Part shown: piece after piece, positions 33,938 to 45,180 of the stretch
Layout: each line of letters begins with the position of its first letter
Numbering within the stretch: the first letter of the stretch is position 1
Source of the DNA: Siphonodentalium dalli
Lineage: Eukaryota; Mollusca; Scaphopoda; Gadilida; Siphonodentaliidae
Direction: 5' to 3'
NCBI GenBank assembly: GCA_032622095.1
Contig: CP136065.1
Coordinates: 207,308,151-207,372,150, forward strand
DNA: 64,000 bases
The notes under the pieces: generated by a model
What the model was told of the DNA's origin: nothing
Database searches by the model: none
The model's input: the letters and a program-made list of their open reading frames with translations, nothing else
Made by a program: the position numbers and the translations under genes

Positions 33938-34408
33938 CCCAAGTCAGTGTTGTCACTTTTAATGTGACTCTTCGTCGAAATTAGTATTACTTCACACAGC
34001 CTAGCTCTCTCTCTCTGTGCTTGTTTCAATTATTGACATGCATGGTTTTGAAAGAGTCGAATTTCTTCAGACGTGTTTCTTTTCAAACTCAGATATTTCG
34101 AATGTGGGTTGTGTCTGTGGAAGTGGTGTCTCATAAAATGTCTTGGACAGCTGTGAAAATCACATCGTTTTCATTATTCTCTAGGTCAGGGTCTCCAGAT
34201 GGCAATTTTGTTTTACCGAATAAATGTAGAAGCGCAAAAGTTGCATAGACTTATTTGGGCATGAAAATGTATAATGTATAACCAACTATGCAATGCATTC
34301 TCTTCACGATATCCACATTTACATTCTCAGCCTGTTCTCCCGAAAATCAGCACGTTGTCGGCCTAGAATAGGATTTGTTTTAGGTTCATAGTCGCATGGA
34401 CTCGCATC

Positions 34409-34605
34409 GTCTCTTAAATCGTGAAATTTCGAGTTTGAACTTTCACCTACAGGGAAATGCATTATTAAGGGACCGGTATTAACTGAGAAATATATTATCT
34501 GCACTGTTTTAACTGTTTAACTTCCCTAGCACAACATCAAAAAGTTCCCAGGTTTTGAAATTTCTACGGGCTTAGCTATAGGGTGGAGATTCGTGGCATG
34601 ATCTA
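34409..34605. mobile_element. FB-1 right-arm fragment, copy B
   Basis: Counterpart of 30763-30959, ending GGCATGATCTA. The 58-bp segment unique to copy B begins 8 bp further on. Confidence 0.7.
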
Positions 34606-34797
34606 TGGGCGTCTAAGAGATAAACAAATATGCGTAGTTTTGGAAGGAGGGAAGTACACAGACACCATGTACTCTAGAAAACTAACGGAATTAATATTCG
34701 TGCATATATAATTGAAATAAACGCTCATTAAGTTTACACCATACCAAGAATGGACTGACGATTAACGCTCTTTATTGATCGAAGAACGGTCCTATTT

Positions 34798-36159
34798 CTA
34801 TCCTGCAAATGATTCTGTCACGTCAATAAGATATATTATAAGTTACGGGACGCTTAGTGGTCGGATATGGTGTCATGTGAGGCGAAATGAGATCAATATT
34901 TGGCGAGGCCGTAGGTATTTATTATGCCAGTGGACCAAATCCAGCATATCCCTTTAATTAATCGTCGCTGTAATTTATTGTAATTTGGTAAGATAAATGT
35001 GTCGTCTATGGCTATGAACTTATGTAACGTCACAGTGACGCGTCATGTGCGTTGAACGTCAACGCATTGAGTCAATGGCTAATTACCAGAAGTAGGATAA
35101 CTTGTTGAGTTTGATAGTTAATTTATGAGTCTTTATAATTCCTCAAATATATCGCATGAAGTTTTTGGTACATGGTACTATGTCTTTAAATTCACAGAAA
35201 ATGATTCCAACAGATATCCCCTTTCTTGGCGCCAAAATACACCAAAAATATTCCCGAGGCGACTGAGTTTCTGAAAAAAAATGGCGGATAAGCACCTAAT
35301 ATTGATTTGATATTAGGTCACCAACCTAATATGGGTTCATATACCGTCACTATATATCGACGCTGATTGACTAATTGCAAGAGCTGACATAATAAACATA
35401 TATATACATCCACGTATCAATTCGGTCTGAAAGTATTCCACGTATTTGTCGATATAAGTTGTCGCAGAACCATACCGGAATGTGATAAAAGCTAGCATTA
35501 GCGTTTAGACGACAGCGTTTCGTGTGAGCATTCTAACCGTGTGATGACATGATCCGCTGTCTCCATTAAACCGTTTACGCGGTTCCGTTGCGTTAAACGC
35601 AGAGCTTCCGATTGTAGCTGATAAAAGTTCGATTATTGGAATAAATACAATATTGCAAATCAATCTATATCTGTTATACATGAATTCAACGATATTACAA
35701 ATCTGTTAATTCCCCAACACCTATAAATCTTGATTCTCATAACTACAAGTTGAATTTCCTTCGCAGACTAAGCCGAGAAATACTCCCAAGCGCCCCATCT
35801 TTAGGCGATTGAAAACAAGAATCGTTACATATATATAACGTCTGTGCGCACGCTTTCCATGCCATATCAGATATGTGTCGTATCGAAGCCGTCTATACGC
35901 TTTAGTACATGCTGTTGGCTATAAAACGATTTCAACGCAAAGCGCCGACATACACAGGATCCCTCCCAACGGACCCGTCTTGGTTTAATTCGAGACTTCA
36001 ATCTAGCCATCTCCTTTAAACTAAATTATGAATTCCACGGTCTTTGGCAAATAAATCAAATGTATATTCGAAATCTTTATATTTTTAAACGATTAAGTGA
36101 ATTGCGCTCAAAATTTTCCACAGAGGTTCGAAATTGGACCATACTAAAGCTACACTTTA
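34798..36159. other. No gene seen, about 1.4 kb
   Basis: Just after the duplication. A short palindrome CCTAATATTGA.TT.GATATTAGG lies near 35296-35318. No open frame of note. Confidence 0.45.
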
Positions 36160-36606
36160 ATGAGGAGATTTTCTAAATGCTCACTGCAGGTGAAATCGTT
36201 CCTCTTTCAACGATACATCACCCCACTATATTGCTCTCATCTGTGGGTGTTATTCAAAAGAAAAACTTTAACTAAACTGAAAGTATGCTACAATAACGCG
36301 TATAAACTGTGTATGGGTTATGATAGAAGATGTAGTGCGAGTGGAATGTTTGTTTCTGACTGTGTGGTGACACTTGATATGCTAAGGAGAAAGTTTGTGT
36401 TTGGTTTCAGGGAACGTGTGAATGAATCCAACAATTATATACCATCTGCAATTGCTAATTCAGATATTATACACACATCTAATTTATATAACCATTGGCG
36501 AAATTTATTGTATATGTAAAGTGTGTGTAGAAATTTCAGATTTATTTGAAAATTTAGCATTTACAAATATGGACTCCTTAGTCTGAAATAAAGTATTATA
36601 TATAAC
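36160..36606 (+). pseudogene. LINE (non-LTR retrotransposon) 3' end, C-terminal fragment
   Basis: The open frame 36160-36519 (119 codons) matches the C-terminal tail downstream of the reverse transcriptase in an invertebrate LINE family. Visible marks are TPLYCSHLW, the KLKVCYNNAYK block, RRCSASGMFV and the terminal NHWRNLLYM. The catalytic domain is absent, so the copy is 5'-truncated, which is usual for these elements. Downstream the untranslated tail ends AGTCTGAAATAAAG followed by ATTATATATA. The same protein end occurs at 62257-62493. Confidence 0.75.
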
Positions 36607-36891
36607 TAACAGTGAGCGGTATTTATTTTCATCTGCTTGTAATGCAGGAGACGATTTGACAATGTATTTATTCCACACCGTTGTCGTGATGCACATGTAT
36701 TCAACGGAATCCCAGCCATTGAATACATATTATTGTATATATGTACCTCAAGTGGAATACAAGTTACAACTCTCGAATCTTGAAAGGAACTCGTTGCAGA
36801 CGTCGCATAGCTACATTTCGATCGAGCTACGCTCTCGTGAAATATATCATTGCGCCACCTTCAATGTGTGGTTACTCTTTATTACACATCG
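36607..36891. other. No gene seen
   Basis: Short overlapping plus-strand frames without a domain. Confidence 0.4.
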
Positions 36892-37149
36892 TATTCTGTG
36901 CGATTTCACTAACTGATTTACGTCGGAGGAAACTTGGACAAAGACCCTATGTTGTTTACAGAAAAGAAAAGAAAGATTCGGCCGGTGATTTTTCAGTACA
37001 TGGGGGTCTTTTCAGCTGATTACACATCATATTCTATGCGATTTCACTAACTGCTTTACGTCGGAGGAAACTTGGGCAGAGAGCCTATGTTGTTTACAGA
37101 AATGAAAAGAAAGGTTCGGCCGTGATTGTTCAGTGCATGGGGGTCTTTT
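36892..37149 (+). repeat. 128-bp two-copy tandem duplication
   Basis: Copies start at 36892 and 37020 with TTACACATC. Both carry GCGATTTCACTAACTG, TTTACGTCGGAGGAAACTTG and CATGGGGGTCTTTTCA, and differ by scattered substitutions and a few indels. Confidence 0.9.
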
Positions 37150-37600
37150 CAATTTTCAAGATATCTGAGATAAACAGCGATCCAACATTGAAGCACGTGT
37201 CTGCGAGTGTTTGACGTTGTGCGAATCGGTGCGATCTATGAATTCAATGCGTACGTCGTATTCCAATGTTGGCGCCAATTTTCGTACACGATAGACGGCG
37301 GTCGGATATCGGAGCAACAGACGTAGTTTATCACGAATGAGAAGAACTGATCAAGTATAGTGACCCTATGGCTATAATAGTTCGGAATAATTGAAGTAAA
37401 CGGAAGTCTAAGCGAAATATTTCCGTTTCTTATTGTCTGAGTGATAAACGAGGCAGCTTAACGTAAAGTGTATGTACTGTAAAGCCAGGCCATGCGCACG
37501 GGTGTAGATATCAAACAATACGTGATCCTCCGTATAGGATATGGTATCATATAATATGTGATCCTCGTCTCGGGAGTCACTCGTGGCTCAATGAAGGCCG
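37150..37600. other. No gene seen
   Basis: No supported gene. The stretch 37510-37570 contains direct copies of GTGATCCTC related to the following hairpin. Confidence 0.45.
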
Positions 37601-37678
37601 GATCATATATCAAAATGAGAGGATATGGTGATCCCATGAAAAGGGGATCACCATATCCTCTCATTTTGATATGTGATC
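37601..37678. repeat. 35-bp-arm hairpin
   Basis: Arms 37601-37635 and 37644-37678 are complementary with a single mismatch, around an 8-nt loop (ATGAAAAG). The core of the arms is GAGAGGATATGGTGATCCC. Outside it lie two more GTGATCCT copies, so this may be the end of an element with nested repeats. Confidence 0.9.
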
Positions 37679-37940
37679 CTAAAATAAGAAAATATTTTTA
37701 TTAACTAAATAACGGAGATATTTGAAGAATTGTTTTTGACGAAATAACGGAAATATTTGAAGAAGTGTTTTAAAGATATCATTTATAGTCTACACTCGTG
37801 TGCATTAGGTGGTAAAGCATGACGTGTGGGGTGCACACTACAGCCGAGGTCGGGAAATTTAGGACTCCGTCTTGTATATCAGACTTTGCAATGACCTCTG
37901 GTAAGTTATCACAGACTCCCACTTGATTGTGTGACATGCT

Positions 37941-38409
37941 TTAACCATTTCAGTGCCAGGGGCCAATCTCATCGGCCCTAATTTATGGTTTGTAAAATCG
38001 GCCCTAAACAATTTAAAACAATTAATAAATAAAAAATTTGGGTTGAATTTTGTTGGGTATGCTTAAGCATGCTATGGCGAATTTAAAAACAAACTGGATA
38101 AAACCTTAGGGGCATGTTATAACTCAAAACTATCACCAAGTATTCATAGTAATAAGTTTGATGCCCATGAAAAACGTAAGATTCCCTGGCACTAAACCTA
38201 CAAAATAAGTCTGTCAAAGAATATAAGAAAAAAATATTAACATTCAAAAAAATTCTAAAAAATAATAACAAATGATGAAAAATTGTTAGGCCAATGCATT
38301 CTCTTATATATGCGATGCGACCTATGGTCGACTCGCATATATAAGAGAATGCATTGGCACAGGGTATATGAGTTGATACAAAAATCGGACTTGGCACTGA
38401 AAGGGTTAA
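37941..38409 (+). mobile_element. PB-M2 MITE
   Basis: TTAA at 37941-37944 and 38406-38409. Ends are TTAACCATTTCAGTGCCAGG (one change) and GGCACTGAAAGGGTTAA. A GGGGCCAATCTCATCGGCCC stem-loop sits at the left and one HP hairpin at about 38291-38359. 469 bp, non-coding. Confidence 0.85.
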
Positions 38410-39730
38410 TCAATACCATGACATTGTGTAACCATGGAACAGGTGATGTGAACATATATACGTGATCATACTTAGTCCATTTGCGGGCGTCAATATGCTG
38501 AATGATTTTTGGATTTCTAGCTCTCCCGGGCAGATTGTTTTATATCATTTCCGAACGTAGCCGACTAGATTCAGAGTTGGTGAACGTTAGACATATTTTT
38601 TTTTAATATAATTTTCCGCTTACCAAGAAAATGACAAATACTTGCTGTCACGCCTATCACTCACGCATCAGACAATCAACAAAGTAGTCCATATGTAATG
38701 CGTCGAAATACGTCACCGTTGTTCATTAATTGATAACGCTCTTTATTATCTACCGCTTCTGGGAGAGCGAAGCATGGACGCTCTTTATAAGAGGCGAGCA
38801 TTGTATTTTTTCTGGGCTGACAAAAATACAAAACTTCCTCTTTTGTAAGTCAATATTTGGGCGGCGTCAAACATGATATTAATGGGCTCATGTGTCCTAT
38901 CTAATTATTGTCGGGTATTGTACTACACCCATTTTGTGGTTTAAAATAGGGCTGCTACGGCATTTCGACTGGGCGATCCGACTGACTCCGCTTCTAGACA
39001 TGTTCAGTCCGCTAGGGCATATAATAGACATGTAAAGCCACATACAGCTCAAAGGAAAATAGTAGTGTTATTTCCCAATAGGTCGCATGTGATCATTGCC
39101 AATCACATGTTTCTTCAAGACGGTTCAACAATGATTCGGTTGATTGTTGGCCATTTTCAATTAAGCCACTTGACCTATAGAACCCAAAGGCCATGCAACT
39201 TTTATCCTGACACAATATGAACCGAAATATGCTACAAAATTGGCGTGTATATAGTATACGTTGGAATGGGATCATGGATGCGTAGTTTTTATCTTTCGTT
39301 TGTTAAATAATCCATATGTTATCTAATTAATGGTGGTGGCTCATTATAAGCGAATCAATGATTACAGGTGTGTTCATATGTGTTGCGTGCCCCAGGTGAG
39401 CGATATTCATCGGGGTAGAATCAAGTCAGCTGGTGCTGGCTGATTACCGCTGATTCGCTCGTTAGAATTCAATTTATCTGTGGATGCTTCATTCAAACCA
39501 CACACTCGCCGTAGGTTTCTGTGCTAAATGGGAAATGGCACGCCTCGTTGACGCTTTAGGGTGGTCTCTCTGGGAAAAAACCTGGTTATTTGACGTCATA
39601 TGCTGGTCAGAACTGAGTCATGTGCGAGACATGATGTATTGTTGGCTGTATTAGCATCCGTCCCTGTGCACCAAGAGAAGAAGGCGACTGCATACAGTTG
39701 TTACAAGAAACTTTATATGTATGTGCTTGC
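38410..39730. other. No gene seen, about 1.3 kb
   Basis: Short frames without domains on both strands; no repeat matched. Confidence 0.45.
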
Positions 39731-40227
39731 TAGATCATGCCACGAATCTCTACTCTGTCTAACGCCCTTAGAGATCATATTCCACCAGTACAAAACTTTG
39801 TGAAGTTTTGACAGGGAACCTTATAAAGTCGAAAACATAATTCGGGGAATATATTTCTTAGTTATTATCGGTTCCTTAGTCATGTAATTCGCTGTATGTG
39901 GAGGCCCCAACTCAGACTTACTTGCTTTTCTGTGACTTTTGTGAGCCGATATAAGTCAATAAACATTGAATTAATAACCCAGGAGAAATTCCATAATTGT
40001 TAACGCAAAGCAAAATGCCCACAAAGTCACTTAGATCGTGAAATTTCGAGTTGGGACCTTCACCAACAGCGAAGTACATTATCAATAACTAATAAATATA
40101 TTCTCCGTGTTATGTTTTCAAATTTATAACGTTCCCTGTCAAAACTTCAAAAAGCTACCATGTTTTGTACTGGTGGAATATGATATCTACTGGTTTTAGC
40201 CAGAATAGAGATTCATGGAATGATCTA
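39731..40227. mobile_element. FB-1 foldback element, complete
   Basis: The ends are TAGATCATGCCACGAATCTC and the mirrored GATTCATGGAATGATCTA. Arms of about 190 bp are inverted copies (GGAATATGAT..TACTGG against CCAGTACAAAAC, GTTTTGACAGGGAACC against GTTCCCTGTCAAAACTTC, AGTTGGGACC against GGCCCCAACTC). The middle keeps GAGCCGATATAAGTCAATAA. TA flanks both ends, a plausible 2-bp target. Non-coding. Confidence 0.8.
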
Positions 40228-40268
40228 AGTTGTTACAAGAAACTTCATATGTAGGTGCGAAAACCATG

Positions 40269-40684
40269 TGCCAATGAATTATATTATATATGCGAGTCGA
40301 CCATAGGTCGCCTCGCATATATAAGAGAATGCATTGGCCTAACAAATTTTATATTATTTTTTATAATTGTTAAAAAATGTAAAAAAAAAATGAAAACAAT
40401 GATAAAAATTTCTTAAATAATGTAAGAAAAAATGATAAAATTGTTAAAGAATGTAAGAAAAAACTATTAAAACTGTTATAGAAAGTAAGAATAAATTACC
40501 AAAAAAATGATAAAAATCGTTAACTGTAAGAACAAAAATTACAAACAATAATAAAAATGATTTAAAAATGTAAGTAAAATTGATAAAAATAATTAATATT
40601 ATACAACATTTTTAAGCCAATGCACTCTTTTATATATGCGAGGTGACCTATGGTCGACTTGCATATATAAGAAAATGCATTGGC
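40269..40684. mobile_element. HP hairpin pair with AT-rich linker (decayed MITE)
   Basis: HP hairpins at 40269-40338 and 40616-40684 lie in opposite orientation around an AT-rich linker with repeated GTAAGAAAAAA-type units. The right flank GGCACAGGGGCTTTAATGAT resembles the PB-M3 end at 46098-46150. No TTAA ends remain. Most likely a PB-M3-like relic. Confidence 0.7.
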
Positions 40685-41689
40685 ACAGGGGCTTTAATGA
40701 TGAGCCAGATAGCATCAGATAAATTGTATATGAAGTCGAATATAAAAACTAAGCACAAGCTCCGACTAAATTTTGACAGATGAGTGCGATTCGGTGCTCG
40801 TTGGAAATGGAGGGTTACCTGATATGTTCGTGGGCAAAACTGTAGGTTGCTTATCGGCATCGGTGGTTTCGATGTGCAATGACATAGCGGAAATAACCCA
40901 ATACAAATAACGTCATGGTATGGTATGATAAAGCCGCTGAAATGACGTTAAACGCCAGTCAACTAACCGACCAGTCGTGTCGCTCGATTCACTTTGATTA
41001 TATTGTATTTGTTCAACTCGCATGGTTGATATTCTGCTAATTATAGGATTAGCAATTTTGTTGACAGACCCACCCAGTCACATAGATGGCGCGTTGTTGT
41101 CCGAAAGTAAGAATACCGCAGTACCAATCAAAACATTCTAAATCAAGGATTGCAAATGGAGTTTCAGGTTGGATATATGGTCCGGTCCTAATGGGGTAGT
41201 GGAGCTGTAAATTTAGATCATTTTAAAGACATATTATGTACTTGTTCGGGTGCGTGAAACTGATAAGTTAGTATTCAGGAGCTATGCCAACTGGAGGAAT
41301 GTAACATTCTACTAGCATCACCGAAAACTTGAAGCAAATCGACCGTACGACTCCATAGAAAACATCGTAAGAACTACTCTCAATTGCAAATATTTACCAC
41401 TCGATTCGGGACGCATCTATCGGCGATAAACTAACGAAAACCATTTCGCCATCGATAGTCACTGCATTTAATTAATATATAAGAATGACGGTGTGTGTTG
41501 TCAATATGGATATACTATTTGTACAAATTACTACTTTGAACAAGATTATTCTCCATTTCTATTTGATCACCATACCAGAGTGTTTCACATCACTTTAACG
41601 ATGTTCCTGGCGCAACGTATTTACACTAAATATTTGATGAAAATGTTAGAAATTTAGAAACATTTGTCATCAATCCCATGCTTTCTCAA
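40685..41689. other. No gene seen
   Basis: About 1 kb without supported genes or repeats. Confidence 0.45.
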
Positions 41690-41731
41690 CGTAATACCAG
41701 AGATACTATATAGAGTATCTCTGGTAATACG
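41690..41731. repeat. Short hairpin
   Basis: TACCAGAGATACT is mirrored by AGTATCTCTGGTA around ATATAG, and flanking bases extend the pairing with one mismatch. Confidence 0.85.
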
Positions 41732-42951
41732 TAATGTATAACACATCAAACACACTTTCGTCGGAATTGGAGTGCACTACACGTCTCCTTGAATATATGG
41801 AGCGTATATTCCCTCGGGGGTAAACTACTACCATCTCTGCTACTACTCTAGCAAACGACCGGCAAACACGTTAGGCGAAACCATCGACCAATTAGATATT
41901 AAGTCTGGATATCTACAGTTCTGTTGACAGAAGAGCTTACACCCTAAATCCCTGCAGATAAATAACAACTCGAGTCATATGTCGTTATCTCTGGAAATAA
42001 TGCAGACATGCCGATGTCATTATCAGCGCAGATATACCAGAACCTATCGATCTCCAGGCGGGTTGGCACGCAGTTACAGACAAGCCAGTCTGTTTCATGC
42101 ACCAAGTCGACAGACAGGCATCCCAATTTGGCGCGTAGGTCAGTGAAGGTTCAAACTTCGTGTTTAATTGGATAAAAGATGGGTTGCAATCGAATCATTG
42201 AGAGCCCAGATCGACTCAGTTGAGCCAATTAATACTACTTATGTAAGGCTGACATTCTCCGGTCTCCGGAGATGAGGACTTAACGATGTTCACTAAATCC
42301 AGCAATATTACTCCCATTGGAGTGATTCCCAGAAACGAATACACATTAAAATCACAGGCCACTGGTACAAGGATATCACCCCTGCCAAGTGGTCCTGTAA
42401 ATGTGCTATGATGCGGTTGGGTCCTGCTGAATTTCTATGATGCTGTTATGACAAACTGATGCTGTTATGGGAGAGCTATTCTGCTAGAACTGACAGAATA
42501 GAAGCACGGGCCTCTTATGCAAGAAGAATATGTACATGTATATCTTTAACACTACATTGGGCCATTGTTTCACTTAGTTGTCCTAAACAAGCGACCCATA
42601 CATCGTGTGTATTGATACTTCATCCGATTTTACAACACCAAAATTGAATCTGTTCAATATATGAGGTATCAAGCAGTATCAAATTCATAATATCAAAATA
42701 CTTGGCATGAACTGAACAATTCATTGACATCGCTCGTCGTATCGCCACACATAAATTGAATGCGGTGCGGAATAAATATTACAGTGTATTTTTAGATATT
42801 TCTTAAAACCTCATAATGGCCAATACGTACCATATTGTAATTATTTGATCTCTGCTATGCTATATTAAAATAAGACTTTTCGCGAAAATCCATTCCGAGC
42901 TTGCCGGGAATCGAGCCCCCTTTGCTATATCTAGACAGCATACTAAGTCAC
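41732..42951. other. No gene seen; tRNA-like B-box patch near 42900
   Basis: At about 42895-42925 the minus strand reads GGGCTCGATTCCCGGC, resembling a tRNA B box, but no full cloverleaf or A box can be built. 42390-42450 carries a loose match to the left end of the following inverted-repeat element. Confidence 0.4.
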
Positions 42952-43430
42952 CCATGGTTAAATGGTCCTGCTAATTTACTATGATGCTGATGGGGCAAAT
43001 ATTATGCTGTAAAGAAAATGTACAGTATTGTTTTCTAAAGTTGTTATTCTTCCGCCGGTGTTAGGCTAATCCGAGCGATTTGAGAAAAAGGCAGTGTCAC
43101 TGTGAAACATTAATGGACATATATATTTCAATCTAATTTAATCATGGTTGCTCTGGTGTTTGCAAAACGGAAGGAATAGTCACCTTGATTATGGTCGATT
43201 TGCAACAACCAAAAGTGGCATTATTAAAGTTTTTACAATACGTTTTTTCCAATGATTTCTAAACATAATGTCTTATCTACCATTCGCTCAGATTAGCAAA
43301 ATGGAGCGTCAAAGTCAAAACAATTACTGTAAAATTTCTTAACAGCATCAGAATCATCCACATCAGAATCATATCAGTTCAGCTGGATCCATCCGCATCA
43401 TTGCAAAATAGCAGGATCACTTAACCAGGG
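42952..43430. mobile_element. FB-4 inverted-repeat element
   Basis: The left arm (CCATGGTTAAATGGTCCTGC, then ATGATGCTGATG and ATGCTGTAAAGAAAATGTAC) is mirrored on the right (GTAAAATTTCTTAACAGCAT, then CCGCATCATTGC and GCAGGATCACTTAACCAGGG). Arms of about 80-100 bp, total 479 bp, non-coding. Confidence 0.65.
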
Positions 43431-43867
43431 GTGTATATCATAACTCGCCGACAGCCTTGTCGGGTGTGCCAGCGTAGACGTCTCGGCTAACAGAATATAG
43501 ATGTGTATAGTTTCAGTCCATATATCACGAGTGTTATTTCCACGTGCAGTCGATGTATCCAATTTCGAAATACCATTCAGCATCGCTGTCGAAAGATCGT
43601 AGCATTAATTTTGTTGCATCACATACCTAACTGCGGTGTGATATATCAGCTCTAACTGCATTCGAGTCAATCGATAAAACTAGTCAAAGATCGGGGATCG
43701 GGGAATTTGTCCGGCATGTCAGCTGCTTATCGGGATTTGTGAGTTCTCTATATTAATTCTCTTCTCCGGGACTGTGAATCCCAAAGTCGGACGTGCTGGA
43801 GTACGTTTATGATAGCGACGCTTCGGTATACCCGCTCACGATGGAGTCATTAGGCGGGTTGCGAACT
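43431..43867. other. No gene seen
   Basis: No supported gene or repeat. Confidence 0.45.
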
Positions 43868-44530
43868 ACATGCTCGTGCGTGGGTGTACTTCCATGACGC
43901 GCCCGCACTTTTATGGTTACTAATATCACCCCTATATATATGCCTCAGGGACGTTACAGGCTGATCAGAGCTTCATTCGCGGCAAACATATTCGGCGATG
44001 GTGGCATTTTGAGGGTTAATTGCCAGGCTTTGGTGGGCGATTCACCCTTGTTTCTTCATTAATGTAGTCGACGGTAGTTATGGGTTAATCGCGACAAGTC
44101 TGTATGGCATGACCACCACTCGTGAGTGTGTGGATTTCCATGGCTCCCCGTACTGTTATAGTAACTAAAATCACCCCTATACACCACAGGGGCGATTCGG
44201 GCTGGTCTGGGTGGTTTTTAGTCAACATTGCAATTATCGCGACCAACACATCAGTGGCTTCCATGGCATTGATGGACTGCTATAGCCACTAAAACCACCC
44301 TATATGCCACGGGAGCGATCAGGGCTGGTCCGGGTGGTGTTTATTCAGTATTGCAATTCTGTCAAGTTTTGATTAATGGCTGCATTTCTGTGACTGTGTT
44401 ATCGCGACCCCCGTCCGTGCGTGGGTGTGTTTCTATGACACCCCGCATTGTTATGGCCACTAACATCACTCCTAGACACGACAGGGGCGGTCCGGGCTGC
44501 ATGGTCCGCGCGGTGGTAAGTCACACTGCG
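43868..44530 (+). repeat. Degenerate tandem array, four units
   Basis: Units near 43868, 44110, 44245 and 44400 share CGTG.GTG, TTCCATG, TGTTAT..TAACTAA.ATCACCCCTA and a GGGGCGATTCGGGCTGGTC-type block. They are strongly diverged and unequally spaced (about 135-240 bp). GC-richer than the surrounding sequence. Confidence 0.65.
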
Positions 44531-44801
44531 TTCAAATGGCTAACGCCAAGATGTAAATTTGATAGAAACGCCACTAAGTTCGTTGTTTGATTTCAAATTC
44601 AGCGACGTCCAGTTGACGTTTGATAGAAAGTTGCGTTTGCGTGCGGATACGGGTAACTGAGTTGCATGAAGCTTGTTGCGTATGGCAAGACAATTGCATA
44701 CATGTCACATTCGGTCGATACTCGAATAGTCGTCGTTGAAATATATTCACATTGAACCTACAAATTCACTTAGGTTAATAGTGGACTAAATTGATTCTGA
44801 A
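44531..44801 (+). repeat. R2 repeat, left part, interrupted by MITE
   Basis: From about 44740, ATATTCACATTGAACCTACA and the following bases align with 55793-55846. The match resumes at 45101 after the PB-M1 insertion. 44531-44740 has nothing I can name. Confidence 0.6.
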
Positions 44802-45100
44802 TTAACCCTTTACCTAACAAACCGGCCAAAACCGGCCAAATAAAGCTTCAACAGCCTAAAATATCTTCGGTCTGTCTCAATAGAACCATACAAATATGGA
44901 TATCATTGGAACCGGCTCCTTGACCACATTGTGATAGTTACAGTTATGCCCTGTGCCAATGCATTTTTTCTTACATTCTTTAACAATTTTTAATGTGTTA
45001 AGCCAATGCATTCTCTTATATATGCGAGGCGACCTATGGTCGACTCGCATATATAAGATAATGCATTGGCACAGGGCCGTTCTGTTGGGTAAAGGGTTAA
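44802..45100. mobile_element. PB-M1 MITE, internally deleted
   Basis: TTAA at 44802-44805 and 45097-45100. It is inverted relative to 7529-7928: left end CCCTTTACCTAACAAACCGG, right end TCTGTTGGGTAAAGGG. One HP hairpin is intact (about 45000-45070). The other is reduced to its outer edge near 44957. It sits inside an R2 repeat. Confidence 0.85.
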
Positions 45101-45180
45101 GCCTATGGTGAACATATATATCTATACTTGTTATTCCGTTGAATGGGGCGGGCTACAGTGAAAATACATTACCACGCTAT
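45101..45180 (+). repeat. R2 repeat, right part
   Basis: GCCTATGGTGAACA, TTATTCCGTTGAATG and CACAGTGAAAATACATTA align with 55851-55910, continuing the repeat broken by the MITE. Confidence 0.65.

Larger units (their letters stand above)
31094..34797 (+). repeat. 3.6-kb direct tandem duplication, copy B
   Basis: Second copy, 3704 bp. It differs from copy A by substitutions, small length changes in the AT linkers and about 58 bp present only here (34614-34671, directly after GGGCGTC). All MITEs are at matching positions in both copies, so they predate the duplication. Confidence 0.9.

Noticed and set aside
42895-42960. Possible minus-strand tRNA
   Set aside because: A B-box-like GGCTCGATTCCCGG is present, but the T stem does not pair and no A box or cloverleaf can be built.
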